Under the pieces are notes generated by a model. The model searched no databases. It was given only the letters and a program-made list of their open reading frames with translations, and was not told where the DNA came from. From Spirochaetales bacterium (GTDB lineage Bacteria > Spirochaetota > Spirochaetia > DTKZ01), in contig JAISQU010000105.1 in the NCBI GenBank assembly GCA_031274005.1, positions 1-9,705 of the forward strand: a DNA stretch of 9,705 nucleotides, given 5' to 3'. The translations under genes were made by a program, and so were the position numbers. The stretch's first letter is position 1, and each line of letters starts with the position of its first letter. Shown one piece after another: positions 1-6,617 of this stretch.

Positions 1-90
1 GAGGTATGGATTTTATGCGGGTCCATACCCCCTATAAACAAGATTTAACCGGGTTCAACACGCCCTGAAGGGCGGGGTATGGACCCGCTT
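1..90. repeat. Hairpin-rich repeat-like element at the left edge
   Basis: Two perfect 15-base arms, GCGGGTCCATACCCC at 17-31 and its reverse complement at 74-88, are separated by 42 bases. The spacer ends in a second hairpin at 61-74 (CGCCC, loop TGAA, GGGCG), which shares its last base with the right arm. A smaller pair at 3-10 and 22-29 (GGTATGGA/TCCATACC) competes with the first arm. No transposase is visible. The homology of the neighbouring HAD gene stops at about position 95, where this structure begins, so it looks like an inserted or recombined repeat rather than part of the gene. The window cuts off its left side. That it is a dispersed element is inference. Confidence 0.55.
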
Positions 91-469
91 GCGAATCAAG
101 ATATTTGTCCAGGCCGGCCAGCGTAAGCCGCTTTCTCTGGATTTCCTTTAATCCGTTTGTAATAACTCCCAGCTTGCAGCGGGAATGCAGGGCCTCAAGC
201 AGAGGCAGCGCGTCACCAAAAAGAAAAACCGCTTCCGCCTGGTTTGCTATATAAATCCGTGACATTTCCTGCGGGTCGGCGTCCAGCGCGCAGGCCTCAA
301 AAAGTTCGCGGAAGCGTTGTATCCGCAGGTCCCGCGTCGTGATTTTTCCTTTTTCAAACTCCTCCCACAAACGCAGATTGATTTTCTGGTACGCGGGAAA
401 ATACCGGGCCGCTTCGTAATCGATCAGGGTTCCGTCAAAATGAAGAAACTCGTATGTTTTTTCGGTCAT
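32..469 (-). pseudogene. YjjG-like HAD phosphatase remnant with damaged motif I and lost C-terminus
   Basis: Intact YjjG-type HAD enzymes are roughly 230-residue cytosolic nucleotide phosphatases. I start this one at the ATG at 469 (MTEKTYEF), not at the upstream ATG at 577, because HAD motif I begins a few residues later and GAGG-like ribosome-binding sequence precedes 469. Family features in order: motif I region FLHFDGTLIDYE (residues 8-19), the cap region containing LWEEFEKGKITTRDLR, and motif II GVITNG about 100 residues in, followed by LAGLDKYLD. Two defects are visible. Motif I should read DxDGT, but here a single Asp directly precedes GT, as if six bases had been lost. After about position 95 the frame runs into the hairpin element and stops at 32, so motif III (Lys) and motif IV (acidic pair) are missing. 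It is almost certainly inactive as a phosphatase. The family assignment is fairly secure; the specific substrate is not known. Confidence 0.75.
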
Positions 470-666
470 ATCGTCCTCTTCCTCAATAGTATCCTGATTG
501 GATAAAAAACTCGAGAGATAAAAACCACTAAACCGAAAAAGCCGCTGACCGGCTGCCGCCCCATGGAATTTTTGCATTTTATGTAATCTGATTCTCTATA
601 GTGGGGGTAACTGCTGTTGCCCCGGGAGTCTGTTGCGCTTACGGCGGGAACACTATCATCTATCCT

Positions 667-743
667 TTAACAATGCTTTTGTTATAAAATATAAAATGAC
701 AAATGCAAACCTATCCCGGAGATTGGAGAGATGAGAGGTAATA
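667..743 (+). promoter_or_regulatory. Sigma70-like promoter and ribosome-binding site of the AlbA_2 gene
   Basis: TTAACA at 667-672 and TATAAA at 690-695 are separated by exactly 17 bases, which fits a sigma70-type promoter (an alternative -10, TATAAA, lies at 683-688). GAGAGG at 733-738 precedes the ATG at 744 by 5 bases and serves as Shine-Dalgarno sequence. The rest of the 470-743 gap, between this gene and the divergent HAD remnant, holds only a weak hairpin (GGGGTAA/TTGCCCC at 604-623). I see no convincing promoter for the HAD remnant. Confidence 0.55.
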
Positions 744-2168
744 ATGAAGCGGGGCATTAAGGATTTTGACGTAATCCTCAATGAGGGGGAATCTTATACA
801 GTAGAGTTCAAAGAAAGTCCGGATAAAACTCTTGCGTCGGAAGTATGCGCCTTCGCAAACGCCGCGGGGGGCAGAGTATTTATTGGAATTGATGATAAGG
901 GAAGAATTACAGGAACCGAAACAAGTAACGCCGCCCGTTCAAGAATTCAGGATACCATAAATCAAATTGAACCCCCTCTTACCGTTGATATTATGGTATA
1001 CCAGAATATCATTGTCGTTACCGTACCGGAAGGAACAAACAAACCCTATTCCTGCGCCAGGGGATTTTATCTGCGCTCCGGTCCCAATTCGCAAAAACTG
1101 GACAGGAACAGCATCGTAGAATTTCTTCAAACAGAGGGAAAGGCGCGGTATGATTCGATTGTAAATGCACGATTTCAAATTAAAGATAATTTCAACGAAG
1201 CTGAATACCAAAAATATCTCAGGGGAGCGGGCATAAGCAATGTACTGCCTTTTGAATCAATTCTTGTTAATTTAGGCTGCGCCGATTATTCAGGAAAGAA
1301 TCTTGTCTATACCAATGCGGGAGCTTTGTTTTTTCGTGATAATACTCAGGATATTTTTTATGAACACGCGAAGATTGTATGTGTTTTGTTTAAGGGAGCG
1401 CAAAAGGTAAATATACTTGACGCCAAGGAATTAAATGGCGGCATAATTGAAAATATAGAAAACGCTGTTCTTTTCTTAAAGAAACACTTGAATCTGCGTT
1501 ATGAGATTAGAAGTCTCAGGCGCACAGATATTTTGGAACTGCCCGAGGAGGCGCTGCGGGAAGCCGTAATAAACGCGGTCTGTCACAGGGACTATTTTGA
1601 AATGGGCGCTCATGTCATGGTGGAAATCTATGATGACCGGATAGAAATTACCAATCCCGGCGGCGTTCCGAAGGGCATAACCGCTAAAAATTTTGGCAGT
1701 GCAAGCGTTGCCCGTAATCCTGTCATCGCGAGCCTGCTGCATAGAAATCATTATATCGAAAAAATGGGTACCGGAATAAACCGAATGAGAATTGCCATGG
1801 AAAACGCGCACCTGAAAGCGCCGGAATTTGAGATTAATGAATATTTTACGGTCGTTTTTTCCAGGACTGCGGCTGCCATTGACAATGTCGGGTATGTCAT
1901 GGATGTCGTAAATAGTACAGAATATGTCGTAGATAATGTCGTAGATAATGTCGTAGATAATGTCGAAACCGGAAATACGTATAAAATTATAAAAATGATA
2001 CGTATTGACGGTACTGTTTCCGCCGCTAAAATTGCTTCGGCAATTGGGCTAAGTTCACGACAGGTGCAGAGGATTTTAAAACAGCTCACCGAAGGCGGTG
2101 TGCTTACGCGAACGGGAAGCGACCGAAAAGGATTTTGGAGTATCACTAGAGTTGTTCGGAAACTTTAG
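744..2168 (+). CDS. AlbA_2 (Schlafen-like) domain protein with GHKL-type ATPase region and C-terminal winged helix
   Basis: This 474-residue protein belongs to the group often annotated as ATP-dependent DNA helicase, AlbA_2 domain protein or transcriptional regulator; none of these activities is firmly established for the group. An AlbA_2 domain spans about 15-130, with the conserved acidic-Lys motif VEFKES (20-25) and GGRVFIGIDDKG (42-53). A HATPase_c_4-type region covers about 262-375: EEALREAVINAVCHRDY (268-284) carries the E/N-box residues Glu273 and Asn277, followed by ITNPGGVP (302-309) and the glycine loop MGTGINRM (341-348). A repetitive linker (VVDN x3, 395-406) leads to a winged helix (about 411-468, IGLSSRQVQRILKQL). 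The start is supported by GAGAGG 5 bases upstream. The gene is monocistronic and visibly more AT-rich than the operon downstream, and it lies between two decayed genes, which suggests horizontal acquisition. Such proteins recur in defence and regulatory neighbourhoods, but no partner gene is seen here, so a defence role is speculation. Confidence 0.9.
   Translation: MKRGIKDFDVILNEGESYTVEFKESPDKTLASEVCAFANAAGGRVFIGIDDKGRITGTETSNAARSRIQDTINQIEPPLTVDIMVYQNIIVVTVPEGTNKPYSCARGFYLRSGPNSQKLDRNSIVEFLQTEGKARYDSIVNARFQIKDNFNEAEYQKYLRGAGISNVLPFESILVNLGCADYSGKNLVYTNAGALFFRDNTQDIFYEHAKIVCVLFKGAQKVNILDAKELNGGIIENIENAVLFLKKHLNLRYEIRSLRRTDILELPEEALREAVINAVCHRDYFEMGAHVMVEIYDDRIEITNPGGVPKGITAKNFGSASVARNPVIASLLHRNHYIEKMGTGINRMRIAMENAHLKAPEFEINEYFTVVFSRTAAAIDNVGYVMDVVNSTEYVVDNVVDNVVDNVETGNTYKIIKMIRIDGTVSAAKIASAIGLSSRQVQRILKQLTEGGVLTRTGSDRKGFWSITRVVRKL
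1926..1965 (+). repeat. In-frame 12-bp tandem repeat coding for VVDN
   Basis: GTCGTAGATAAT occurs three times without a mismatch (1926-1937, 1938-1949, 1950-1961), followed by a partial copy GTCG. A degenerate relative, GTCGTAAATAGT, lies just upstream at 1905-1916. The unit is four codons long, so a gain or loss of copies keeps the frame and only changes the length of the hydrophilic linker between the ATPase region and the winged helix. Comparable four-residue linker repeats are common in AlbA_2/ATPase proteins. The perfect identity of the copies suggests recent slippage. Confidence 0.9.
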
Positions 2169-2182
2169 TTTCCGAACAACTC
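2149..2182 (+). terminator. Perfect 15-bp hairpin spanning the AlbA_2 gene stop codon
   Basis: GAGTTGTTCGGAAAC at 2149-2163 pairs perfectly with GTTTCCGAACAACTC at 2168-2182 around the four-base loop TTTA. The TAG stop (2166-2168) lies in the loop and the first base of the right arm, so the last residues (RVVRKL) are encoded by the left arm. No T-run follows on either strand, so it is not a classical rho-independent terminator. It may be a pausing or mRNA 3'-end-stabilising hairpin, or the edge of an inserted palindrome that altered the C-terminus. Confidence 0.5.
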
Positions 2183-2248
2183 ATAACAAAAATTACGGGA
2201 GAAAACGCCGCTTGCCGGTGCATTCCGGCCGCGGTTAGCTTGTGTAAC

Positions 2249-2285
2249 GAAAACCCTTACTCGCCTGATCGCGGGTTTTCTTCTT
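2249..2285 (+). terminator. Probable rho-independent terminator for the AlbA_2 gene
   Basis: GAAAACCC (2249-2256) and GGGTTTTC (2273-2280) form an 8-bp stem with a 16-base loop. The stem ends in the T-rich run TTTTCTTCTT (2276-2285), on the plus strand only. It lies about 80 bases after the AlbA_2 stop and faces the incoming minus-strand operon. The long loop and A/T-rich lower stem make it a moderate candidate. The rest of the gap 2183-2332 shows nothing else I can support. Confidence 0.5.
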
Positions 2286-2332
2286 AATGCCTTGTTTGCG
2301 GGCCGGCTTGAGCCTTCACTCCTCCCGTACCA

Positions 2333-2536
2333 CTATATGTTCCCCATTACATTTTTGGCATAAAAATCGAGAGCGCATAAAAGCGTAACAACCCTTTCGT
2401 ATCCATCGCCGGTTTCCTGTGTCCGCTAAAGCCGCAGGGCATCGCAGAATTCTCCTGTAAGAGCGGCTCCGGCGTTCATTCCCAATTCCCCGGCGGCGGC
2501 GGAAAGGCTTTCAAGTTTTCCTAAGAGCCTGTTCAA
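2333..2536 (-). pseudogene. Small gene remnant interrupted by one in-frame amber codon, unknown function
   Basis: Read on the minus strand, one frame gives NYKEILNRLLGKLESL, then SAAAGELGMNAGAALTGEF and CDALRL, then a TAG at 2426-2428. It continues in the same frame for 30 codons (RTQETGDGYERVVTLLCALD, then FYAKNVMGNI) to a TAG at 2333-2335. Codon composition and the amphipathic helical pattern look like genuine protein on both sides of the internal stop, with no frameshift. I placed the left boundary at a TTG (2536) that follows AAGGAG by only 3 bases. The open frame reaches back to an in-frame stop at 2588-2590 inside the amidohydrolase gene, so the true start is uncertain and the piece may be the 3' end of a once longer gene. 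It lies 43 bases downstream of the amidohydrolase gene in the same direction, so it could once have been the last operon gene. A Trp (TGG) or Gln (CAG) codon is the likeliest ancestor of the stop. I do not recognise the family. Confidence 0.5.
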
Positions 2537-2579
2537 AATCTCCTTATAATTCGGATTCCGGCCCCGCGGGCAAACGCGG

Positions 2580-3776
2580 TTAGGGATCTATGCCAAAGGC
2601 TTCCAGAGCAAAGGAACAGAATGCGAGGATGCCGGATTTTACGGACTGGGGGTCGGTATAGAATTCAACGGTATGGCCTATGACGGATTTACCGCCCTGA
2701 GTCTTTGCGCCGATGAAGATAAAAACCCCCGGAACCTTGTCGGTAAAATAGGAAAAGTCCTCGCCTCCCATTCTGGGGTATTTCGCGAAAACCACATTGC
2801 CGGCGCCGAAAGTCTTTTCCAAACCGTTTACGGCAATTTTGACCATGCCGGAATCGTTAATCAGAGGCAAGGCGCCGTTTTCAATTTCCACATCGATAGA
2901 AACCCGCAGGGCCAAAGCAACGCCCCTGCTGACCCGGCGTATGGAGTCCTGTAGGGAAGTTCTGACTTCCTTGTCCAGAGTACGCAGCGTGCCCTCAATG
3001 TAAACATCCCTGGCGATGATATTGTCCTTGGTTCCTCCCCGGATAAGGCCGAGGGATAGCACTGCGGAATCCAGGGGATTTACTTCACGGGAAACCAGTG
3101 TCTGGAGCTCTACGATAAGATGGGCGGCGGCGACAATGGGGTCCCGCGTGTTATGCGGATAGGCCGCGTGGCCGTCCTGTCCGGTGACGCGAATTTTGAT
3201 CAAATCGGCGCTGGCCAGGACAGGCCCTTCTTTAAGCCGCACCTTGCCGGCGTCCAGATCCCCCGCTACATGGACTCCCGCAATGCCCGAGAGCTTGCCG
3301 AAGTCTATATCGGGGTCTTCAAGGAAGGTCAACGCCCCCGACAGGGTTTCTTCCCCCGGCTGGAAGAAGAACCAGAGCTTTCCGGGTATCCGGTCAAGGT
3401 AATGCTGCAGAACTTTCACCGCTCCGAGAAGCGCTGCGGTATGTACGTCATGACCGCAGGCATGCATGACTCCGGGCACAGCGGACTTGTAAGGCAGATC
3501 ATTTTCTTCCTGTATGGGCAGGGCGTCCATATCGCCCCTCAGGGCAAAAATGGTTTCCGTACCCGCTGCAGGGGCTTTTCCCGCAAGCTCAACCCAGATG
3601 CCTGTCTTGCCCACCCGTTTTATTCTGCCATCCGTAACGCTCTCGCGCAGAAGCTCTTCTATGTAATCGGCGGTATGGTACTCTTTCATGCTCAGTTCGG
3701 GATTCCGGTGAAGATGCCGCCATACTTCCCGCATCTGGTTCTCAATACCCGCCGTTAATTCCTGCAATACGCTCAT
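2580..3776 (-). CDS. M20 family amidohydrolase (hippurate / N-acyl-amino-acid hydrolase type)
   Basis: This 398-residue cytosolic enzyme has the usual length of M20D metal-dependent amidohydrolases, which split amide bonds in N-acyl amino acids, hippurate or p-aminobenzoyl-glutamate. Visible motifs: RGDMDALPIQE (80-90); HACGHDVHTAA (105-115), giving metal ligands Cys107 and His109; QPGEET (139-144) with the catalytic Glu142 and ligand Glu143; GVHV (167-170), ligand His169; the dimerisation-domain segment GQDGHAAYPH (199-208); GTLR (262-265); MGGEDFSYF (336-344); and GHTVEF (367-372), probable ligand His368. All expected residues are present, so it should be active. There is no signal peptide. 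The ATG at 3776 is preceded by AGGGGA about 9 bases upstream. It starts 14 bases after the permease C gene and closes the transporter operon, so an imported amide or peptide is the likely substrate. The exact substrate cannot be read from the sequence; names such as AbgB, HipO or carboxypeptidase are all possible. Confidence 0.92.
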   Translation of the reverse strand: MSVLQELTAGIENQMREVWRHLHRNPELSMKEYHTADYIEELLRESVTDGRIKRVGKTGIWVELAGKAPAAGTETIFALRGDMDALPIQEENDLPYKSAVPGVMHACGHDVHTAALLGAVKVLQHYLDRIPGKLWFFFQPGEETLSGALTFLEDPDIDFGKLSGIAGVHVAGDLDAGKVRLKEGPVLASADLIKIRVTGQDGHAAYPHNTRDPIVAAAHLIVELQTLVSREVNPLDSAVLSLGLIRGGTKDNIIARDVYIEGTLRTLDKEVRTSLQDSIRRVSRGVALALRVSIDVEIENGALPLINDSGMVKIAVNGLEKTFGAGNVVFAKYPRMGGEDFSYFTDKVPGVFIFIGAKTQGGKSVIGHTVEFYTDPQSVKSGILAFCSFALEAFGIDP

Positions 3777-3790
3777 CTTTCATGTTCCCC

Positions 3791-4654
3791 TTATTCTATT
3801 GATTTGGGATCCAAAGCGTCCCGAAGCCCGTCGCCGACAAAATTGAAAGCCAGGACGCTCAGCAAAATCATAATCCCCGGCGGCAGCCAAAGCCAGGGCC
3901 GTTCGGTCAAAGTAGTCAGAGACTGGGCGTCGGTAAGCATATTCCCCCAACTCGCGGCAGGCGGGTTGACGCCCAGCCCCAAAAAGCTCAAAGCCGATTC
4001 CATGATAATCGCGCGGGCAACGCCAAAGGTAGCCTGTACCAGAATGGGGCTGATGGTGTTGGGCAGGATATGCAGAAAGAGAATACGTTGAGTCGTGAAG
4101 CCCAGAGTCACCGCGGACTTGGTATAATCCATTTCCTTGATGGAAAGGACATTGCCCCGCACAAGCCGCGCCACCTGAGGCCAGCCCAGAACTCCCATAA
4201 TAAAGATAATGCGGCTCAGCCCCGAACCCACGATACTGCTTACAACCATGATAAGAATCAGCATAGGAAAAGACATGAACACATCGGCTATACGCATAAT
4301 GAACATGTCTGTTATTCCGCCAAAATATCCGGCTTCAAGGCCCAGAAGGATTCCCCAAAGAGTAGCAATCGCGGTGGCGCCGATTCCTACGGAAAGCGAA
4401 ATCCTGGCCGCGAAGATCAGCCGCGAAAGGACATCGCGGCCCACCTGATCGGTTCCCAGAAGATATTGCCCCGAAGGCGGCGATTCAAATTCTTTACCAA
4501 TTTTTGTGGGTTCGTGCGGCGCGATAAAAGGCGCAAAAAGAGCGCAAAAAACCAGCATTATGATAACGGCCAGTCCCATCACCGCGAGTTTGTGATTTCT
4601 GAACCGCCGCCAAATGCGCCCCGCGCCGCTCTGTCCGTAAGAAACCTGAACCAT
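3791..4654 (-). CDS. Peptide ABC transporter permease, DppC/OppC family
   Basis: This inner-membrane permease of 287 residues pairs with the B-type permease upstream to form the translocation channel for peptides. It has the DppC/OppC layout: a cytosolic N-terminus, a first membrane helix at about 24-46, the periplasmic HEPTK...LLGTDQVGRDVLSRL segment (47-79) diagnostic of the C-type subunit, then about five more helices (near 85-108, 113-135, 145-160, 200-222, 256-277). The cytoplasmic EAA-type coupling loop that docks on the ATPases lies at about 177-199 (YTKSAVTLGF...ILPN). The motif SALSFLGLGVNPP...WGNML (220-240) is strongly conserved in this family. It starts 12 bases after the permease B stop, with AAGGAAAGG as ribosome-binding sequence. 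The length is normal and nothing is missing. The family is certain; the ligand (dipeptide, oligopeptide or another small amide) is not determined by this subunit. Confidence 0.93.
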   Translation of the reverse strand: MVQVSYGQSGAGRIWRRFRNHKLAVMGLAVIIMLVFCALFAPFIAPHEPTKIGKEFESPPSGQYLLGTDQVGRDVLSRLIFAARISLSVGIGATAIATLWGILLGLEAGYFGGITDMFIMRIADVFMSFPMLILIMVVSSIVGSGLSRIIFIMGVLGWPQVARLVRGNVLSIKEMDYTKSAVTLGFTTQRILFLHILPNTISPILVQATFGVARAIIMESALSFLGLGVNPPAASWGNMLTDAQSLTTLTERPWLWLPPGIMILLSVLAFNFVGDGLRDALDPKSIE

Positions 4655-4666
4655 AGTGGCCTTTCC

Positions 4667-5617
4667 TTAGCGGTACTTTATCCGGGGATCCGCTATCCCG
4701 TAGAGTATGTCCGTGATGAGGCTTGCCAGGAGCACCATCATCGCGCTCATCATGTTCAGACCCATCAGCACCGGATAATCCCGAAGAAGTATGGAATCCA
4801 TAGTGAGCCGTCCTATGCCGGGCCAGGCGAAAATTTGTTCCGTAACTACGGCGCCGCTCAGAAGAGTCGGAATCTCAAGACCCGCCAGGGTTATGAGGGG
4901 CAAAAGCGCGTTACGAAAAGCATGGATGCTTATACGGGAAAAAAAGGGAACTCCTTTTGCGGCGGCCGTCCTCAGATAATCCTGATGCAGAATATCCAGC
5001 ATGGATGAACGGATGTAGCGGATAAAGCGGCCGGATATGTTGATAGTCAATACGGCGCCGGGCAGAACCATGTGTCTTGCCGCGTCAAGGACGCCGCCGC
5101 CCCCGCCTAAAGTAAACATTCCGCTGGAAGGAAACCAGCGGAGTTTGATGCAGAAAATGAAGATAAGTCCCAGCCCAAGGAAAAAGTTGGGGGCCGATAC
5201 GCCAAAAAAGGCCAAAAAGGTAGCGCCGTAGTCAAATAATGAATGGGGTTTGAGCGAACTCGCCACACCCAAAGGAATGGCGATAAGCAGCCCCGCCACA
5301 AAAGCGCTTCCCATGAGCAGGAAGGTAGCGGGGATTCTCTCAGCGATAACCTCCGCCACAGGCCGGTAGGATGTAAAAGAATACCCCAGATTGCCACGAA
5401 TCACATTACCCAGCCAGGTAAAGTATTGACGGTACAGGGGCGCGTCCAGCCCCAAATTGTGCTCCAGAGCGGCTCTGGATTCAGGAGTCATAGTGGGGCT
5501 GATCATCAAATCAACAGGGCTTCCGGGCGCCAGATGAATGATAAAAAAAACGACAAAAGAAACCCCGATAAGAATAGGAATCATGATAAGCAGACGCCGG
5601 ATGATATAGTTTTTCAT
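4667..5617 (-). CDS. Peptide ABC transporter permease, DppB/OppB family
   Basis: This 316-residue inner-membrane permease begins with MKNYIIRRLLIMIPILIGVS, the typical DppB/OppB opening in which a short basic stretch enters the first membrane helix (about 9-29). LAPGSPVDLM (29-38) and LGLDAPLYRQYFTWLGN (55-71) are the conserved periplasmic segments of B-type permeases. Further helices lie near 98-120, 133-157, 182-198, 236-258 and 284-306. The EAA-like loop YLRTAAAKGV...FRNALLP (214-240) contacts the ATPases, and TEQIFAWPGIGRL (259-271) is another family hallmark. A five-glycine run (171-175) lies in the loop after the third helix. The ATG overlaps the stop of the ATPase F gene by four bases (ATGA), indicating translational coupling, with GAGGT upstream. 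It is complete and of normal length. Confidence 0.93.
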   Translation of the reverse strand: MKNYIIRRLLIMIPILIGVSFVVFFIIHLAPGSPVDLMISPTMTPESRAALEHNLGLDAPLYRQYFTWLGNVIRGNLGYSFTSYRPVAEVIAERIPATFLLMGSAFVAGLLIAIPLGVASSLKPHSLFDYGATFLAFFGVSAPNFFLGLGLIFIFCIKLRWFPSSGMFTLGGGGGVLDAARHMVLPGAVLTINISGRFIRYIRSSMLDILHQDYLRTAAAKGVPFFSRISIHAFRNALLPLITLAGLEIPTLLSGAVVTEQIFAWPGIGRLTMDSILLRDYPVLMGLNMMSAMMVLLASLITDILYGIADPRIKYR

Positions 5618-6612
5618 TGCTTTACCTCAAACCAGTCTGACGGATGAATACGAAAGTGGCAAGCGGTAAAATGGCCGCCATCGTTTTTCAGATCAGGCGT
5701 TTCAGACGAACAGATATTCCCGGCAAAGGGACAGCGCGTGTGGAAACCGCAGCCCGGGGGAGGGTCCGCCGGGTTCGGAACCTGGCCGGTCAGGACTATT
5801 TTTTTTCCGCCGCGGTTTCGCGGATTGGGATCAGGATAAGCGCTGAGCAGAGCCTGGGTATAGGGATGCCGGGGATCGGCGAATATCCCCTGCGCAGGCG
5901 CAAGCTCCACGATTTTTCCCAGGTACATTACCGCTATACGGTCGCTCATGTACTTGACCGCGCCCAGCCCGTGGGCAATAAAAAGATAGGTAAGCCCCAG
6001 GCGCGAACGCAGTTCCGTGAACAAAGTGAGTATCTGGGCCTGAATGGAAACATCCAGCGCAGATATAGCCTCGTCGCAAATCAAAAGCCTGGGCCGCATG
6101 GTTAAGGCTTTGGCTATGTTGATCCTCTGACGCTGACCGCCGGAAAACTCGTGCGGAAACCGGCGTTTCAAATCCGGCGACAGGCCGATCAGATTCATGA
6201 TGCGCTCTATTTCCCCGGGAATCCCCCTGTCAGGAACAATATGATGAACTCTTAAAATCTCCGCCAGGGCGTTCCCCACGGTTTTACGGGGGTTCAGGGA
6301 TGAATAAGGATCCTGAAAAACCATCTGCATCTTTTTCCAAAGCGGACGCATCTGCCGGCGTGAATAGCGGGAGATGTCCTGTCCTTCAAAGTATATCTGC
6401 CCGGCGCTGATCTGTTCGAGCCGCATAATTCCGCGGCCGATGGTTGACTTGCCGCAGCCGGATTCCCCCACCAGACCAAGGGTCTCGTTGGGATAGATAC
6501 TCAAGGATACGCCATCCACGGCTTTGACATGATTTTTTATCCGGAAAAAAACGCCTCCCCGGACAGGGTAATGGATTTTAAGGTTTTTCAGTTCGACCAG
6601 GGGCTGCGCCAT
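5614..6612 (-). CDS. Peptide ABC transporter ATP-binding protein, DppF/OppF type
   Basis: This is a cytosolic ATPase of 332 residues that forms a heterodimer with the D-type ATPase encoded just upstream and powers peptide import. Visible elements: Walker A GESGCGKST (49-57), Q-loop MVFQDPYSSLNP (98-109), signature HEFSGGQRQR (154-163), Walker B LLICDEA (176-182), D-loop SALD (184-187) and switch His214. The residue after the switch histidine is Gly (IAHGLGAV), where these ATPases usually have Asp. The C-terminal oligopeptide-transporter domain holds Cys288, Cys294, Cys301 and Cys318 in the pattern CGFHTRCPFAGNIC plus a distal Cys; in some family members such cysteines bind an iron-sulfur cluster. 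The F-type is suggested by the pre-Walker sequence HYPVRGGVFFRIKNHVKAVD (14-33). It starts 5 bases after the D gene stop with a weak ribosome-binding site, so it probably depends on translational coupling. Confidence 0.92.
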   Translation of the reverse strand: MAQPLVELKNLKIHYPVRGGVFFRIKNHVKAVDGVSLSIYPNETLGLVGESGCGKSTIGRGIMRLEQISAGQIYFEGQDISRYSRRQMRPLWKKMQMVFQDPYSSLNPRKTVGNALAEILRVHHIVPDRGIPGEIERIMNLIGLSPDLKRRFPHEFSGGQRQRINIAKALTMRPRLLICDEAISALDVSIQAQILTLFTELRSRLGLTYLFIAHGLGAVKYMSDRIAVMYLGKIVELAPAQGIFADPRHPYTQALLSAYPDPNPRNRGGKKIVLTGQVPNPADPPPGCGFHTRCPFAGNICSSETPDLKNDGGHFTACHFRIHPSDWFEVKQ

Positions 6613-6617
6613 ATCTC

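Noticed and set aside
470..577. N-terminal extension of the HAD frame (from the ATG at 577)
   Set aside because: Its composition is unlike the family, motif I should lie near the N-terminus, and the ATG at 469 has its own ribosome-binding sequence, so the extension is probably untranslated.
2230..2400. Minus-strand frame with CxxC (FLCQKCNGEHIVV) followed, after a TGA, by a basic tail KPARKQGIKKKTRDQ
   Set aside because: It resembled a zinc-ribbon protein with a stop, but it overlaps the more protein-like amber-interrupted frame, contains its own internal stop, has only one Cys pair, and its tail uses the terminator stem.
2553..2579. CCGCG/CGCGG hairpin just after the amidohydrolase stop as operon terminator
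   Set aside because: The stem is only 5 bp and no T-run follows on the minus strand, so it is not convincing as a terminator.
4070..5008. Long plus-strand open frame of 312 codons opposite the permease genes
   Set aside because: It is antisense to two clear permease genes, its composition is low-complexity and rich in His, Arg and Lys, it has no domain, and it spans two genes and their junction. It is a shadow frame.
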